Shown here one piece after another: positions 62,853-64,000 of a stretch of 64,000 nt of DNA (position 1 is its first letter; every line of letters starts with the position of its first letter). Location: assembly GCA_964530235.1 (NCBI GenBank), contig CAZGYB010000004.1:62001-126000 (forward strand). The letters are read 5' to 3'. A model generated the notes under the pieces. That model made no database searches and was not told the origin of the DNA. It saw only the letters and a list, made by a program, of their open reading frames with translations. A program made the position numbers and the translations under genes. This stretch comes from UM-FILTER-33-9 sp964530235. GTDB taxonomy: Bacteria > Patescibacteriota > Microgenomatia > UBA1406 > GWC2-37-13.

Positions 62853-64000
62853 TTATCCTGCAGGTGAGAGGTTTTTGTACGCAGATAATGCGCGGGAAAT
62901 AATATTTAGTGCCTGTTTTAAGCTGTCCTGATTTAAGACATAGGCGATTCGCACCTCGTTTTTACCCAGACCAGGTGTGGCGTAGAATCCAGACGCCGGT
63001 GCAAGCATGACGGTAGCGTTGTTCAGTTGAAAGTCAGTAAGCAGCCATTTACAGAAATGTTCGGCGTCAGCGACCGGAAGTCCGGCGATACAGTAAAATG
63101 CCCCCTCGGGTTTTTGTAAAGTGACACCCGGGATTTTTGAAAGACCTTCAAAAAGTACGTTTCTGCGTTCTTCATACTCAGTAAGTACCTTCGAAAAGAA
63201 ACTGCGGGGTACCCGAGCAAGTTCTGCACCCATACGTTGGTCAATCAGTCCTGCGGAAAGTCTGCTTTGGGCTATTCGCAGAAAACCGCTCATCAAATCC
63301 TTGTTCAGTGAGATAATCATACCGAGTCGGGCACCACACAGACTGTAACGTTTTGACATACTGTCGAGCACAATAATCTGGTCCGGCAGTTTTTTCATGA
63401 AAACCAATAAAGAGGTGTGATGTTTTTTATCATATACGAAATCCCGGTAGACTTCGTCAGCAATAAGAAACAACCCGTGTTTCTGTGCTATTGATACCAG
63501 CGTTTCAATTTCTTTTTTTGTATATACTGTTCCGGTAGGGTTGTTTGGATTGCAGATGAGAATGGCACGTGTTTTCTTTGTTATTTTTGCCTCGATTTCA
63601 GACGGTTTTGGGAGGTGAAAGCCGGTCTCTGGTCTGGTTTGAACCGGAACGAGTGAAACTGCCTGAATCGAGGCATATGCGTTATAGTTGGTGTACAAAG
63701 GCTCGAAGGTCAGAACTTCGTCGCCCGGTTCGCAGACTGCAAATAGCGCCATTCCAATTGCCTCAGAACCGCCGCTGGTAACCTGAATATTCGGTACCTC
63801 GACAAACCGGTAACCGAGTCCATGGTAATACTTTTTTAAGGCTTCAAGAAAAAAAGGTTCCCCCTGGGACTGTCCGTAGGAAATGGGGTTTTTAGTCCAT
63901 GATTTAAGCGTATCTAAAAACACTGAAGGAGTTTTAATATCAGGATCTCCAATATTGAGGTGATATACGTGTACACCGTTCTTTTTTGCCTCTGCTGCAA
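62853..64000 (-). CDS. Class I/II aminotransferase (partial, runs off the right edge)
   Basis: About 382 codons are visible; the N-terminal start lies beyond base 64000. VYHLNIGDPDIKTPSVFLD, SEAIGMALFAVCEPGDEVL, CNPNNPTGTVYT, IADEVYRDF and LDSMSKRYSLCGARLG (PLP Lys) define a fold type I aspartate/tyrosine-aminotransferase-like enzyme using PLP. An ATG at 63923 (MFLDTLKS) would drop the conserved N-terminal part, so it is not the true start. Substrate unknown. Confidence 0.93.
   Translation of the reverse strand, partial: AAEAKKNGVHVYHLNIGDPDIKTPSVFLDTLKSWTKNPISYGQSQGEPFFLEALKKYYHGLGYRFVEVPNIQVTSGGSEAIGMALFAVCEPGDEVLTFEPLYTNYNAYASIQAVSLVPVQTRPETGFHLPKPSEIEAKITKKTRAILICNPNNPTGTVYTKKEIETLVSIAQKHGLFLIADEVYRDFVYDKKHHTSLLVFMKKLPDQIIVLDSMSKRYSLCGARLGMIISLNKDLMSGFLRIAQSRLSAGLIDQRMGAELARVPRSFFSKVLTEYEERRNVLFEGLSKIPGVTLQKPEGAFYCIAGLPVADAEHFCKWLLTDFQLNNATVMLAPASGFYATPGLGKNEVRIAYVLNQDSLKQALNIISRALSAYKNLSPAG

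Overview
The window reads as a piece of a Candidate Phyla Radiation (Patescibacteria) genome, most likely of the Microgenomates type. This is inferred from protein style (many short single-domain enzymes, GT-C membrane glycosyltransferases, a DUF2207 protein, a four-helix-bundle S23-like protein, SipW/TasA-like and dockerin proteins), the moderately AT-rich composition, and compact spacing with overlapping genes. No rRNA, phage, transposase, CRISPR array or defence system was recognised. Five tRNA genes are present: Thr(GGT), His(GTG), Leu(CAA), Ile(GAT) and Val(TAC).

Layout. 1-2.5 kb: surface-glycan genes, the first cut by the left edge. 2.5-4.9 kb: a GC-rich lipoprotein gene with a canonical Shine-Dalgarno site, followed by a 1.2-kb gene-free region full of hairpins. 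4.9-13.5 kb: a DUF11-type surface protein, SpoU methyltransferase, four-helix-bundle protein flanked by inverted repeats, site-2 protease, ribosomal protein L28, dockerin and cohesin-like proteins, peptide deformylase, and a Cys-rich secreted protein. 13.5-20 kb: an export and surface island holding a heparinase-like lyase with a dockerin-like tail, a cohesin+dockerin protein, and a TasA-like/SipW/TasA-like/SipW operon. 20.2-20.5 kb: a promoter-to-terminator unit with a possible 40-residue ORF. 20.5-33.8 kb: mostly housekeeping genes (HflX, phosphoglycerate mutase-like, Nudix, DnaB, CDGSH, PAP2, HAD). 34-41.7 kb: pyrimidine genes (a divergent UPRT-like gene, pyrB, carA, carB) facing a deoxyribosyltransferase-like/thymidylate kinase fusion. 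41.7-48 kb: a membrane-anchored double AAA+ ATPase, a GT1 glycosyltransferase and a double ATP-grasp protein. 48-62 kb: aminopeptidase, CBS protein, glycosyltransferases and methyltransferases, Lgt, DksA-like, KefB-like, a LytR_C-like protein, TPR protein, YebC. 62-64 kb: a second gene-free region and an aminotransferase cut by the right edge.

How the genes work together. Lgt (55.6 kb) can lipidate the lipoprotein at 2.7 kb. The two SipW-type peptidases probably process the TasA-like proteins encoded beside them. Dockerin and cohesin-like modules occur on four exported proteins within 10 kb. The UPRT-like gene and pyrB each show promoter, short leader, intrinsic terminator, then start codon, which suggests control by transcription attenuation.

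Main unusual signals. (1) At least sixteen genes have a good -10 box only 5-9 nt before ATG, which predicts leaderless mRNAs. (2) A repeat built on AACTA(C/T)AAACTACCAACT flanks the four-helix-bundle gene as inverted repeats and also sits in frame, in the same reading frame, inside both spoU and def. (3) A motif TCCTATAGTA recurs at promoters and in the gene-free regions. (4) A small + strand transcription unit lies at 20.2-20.5 kb. (5) Two CDSs start 1-2 nt after a tRNA 3' end.
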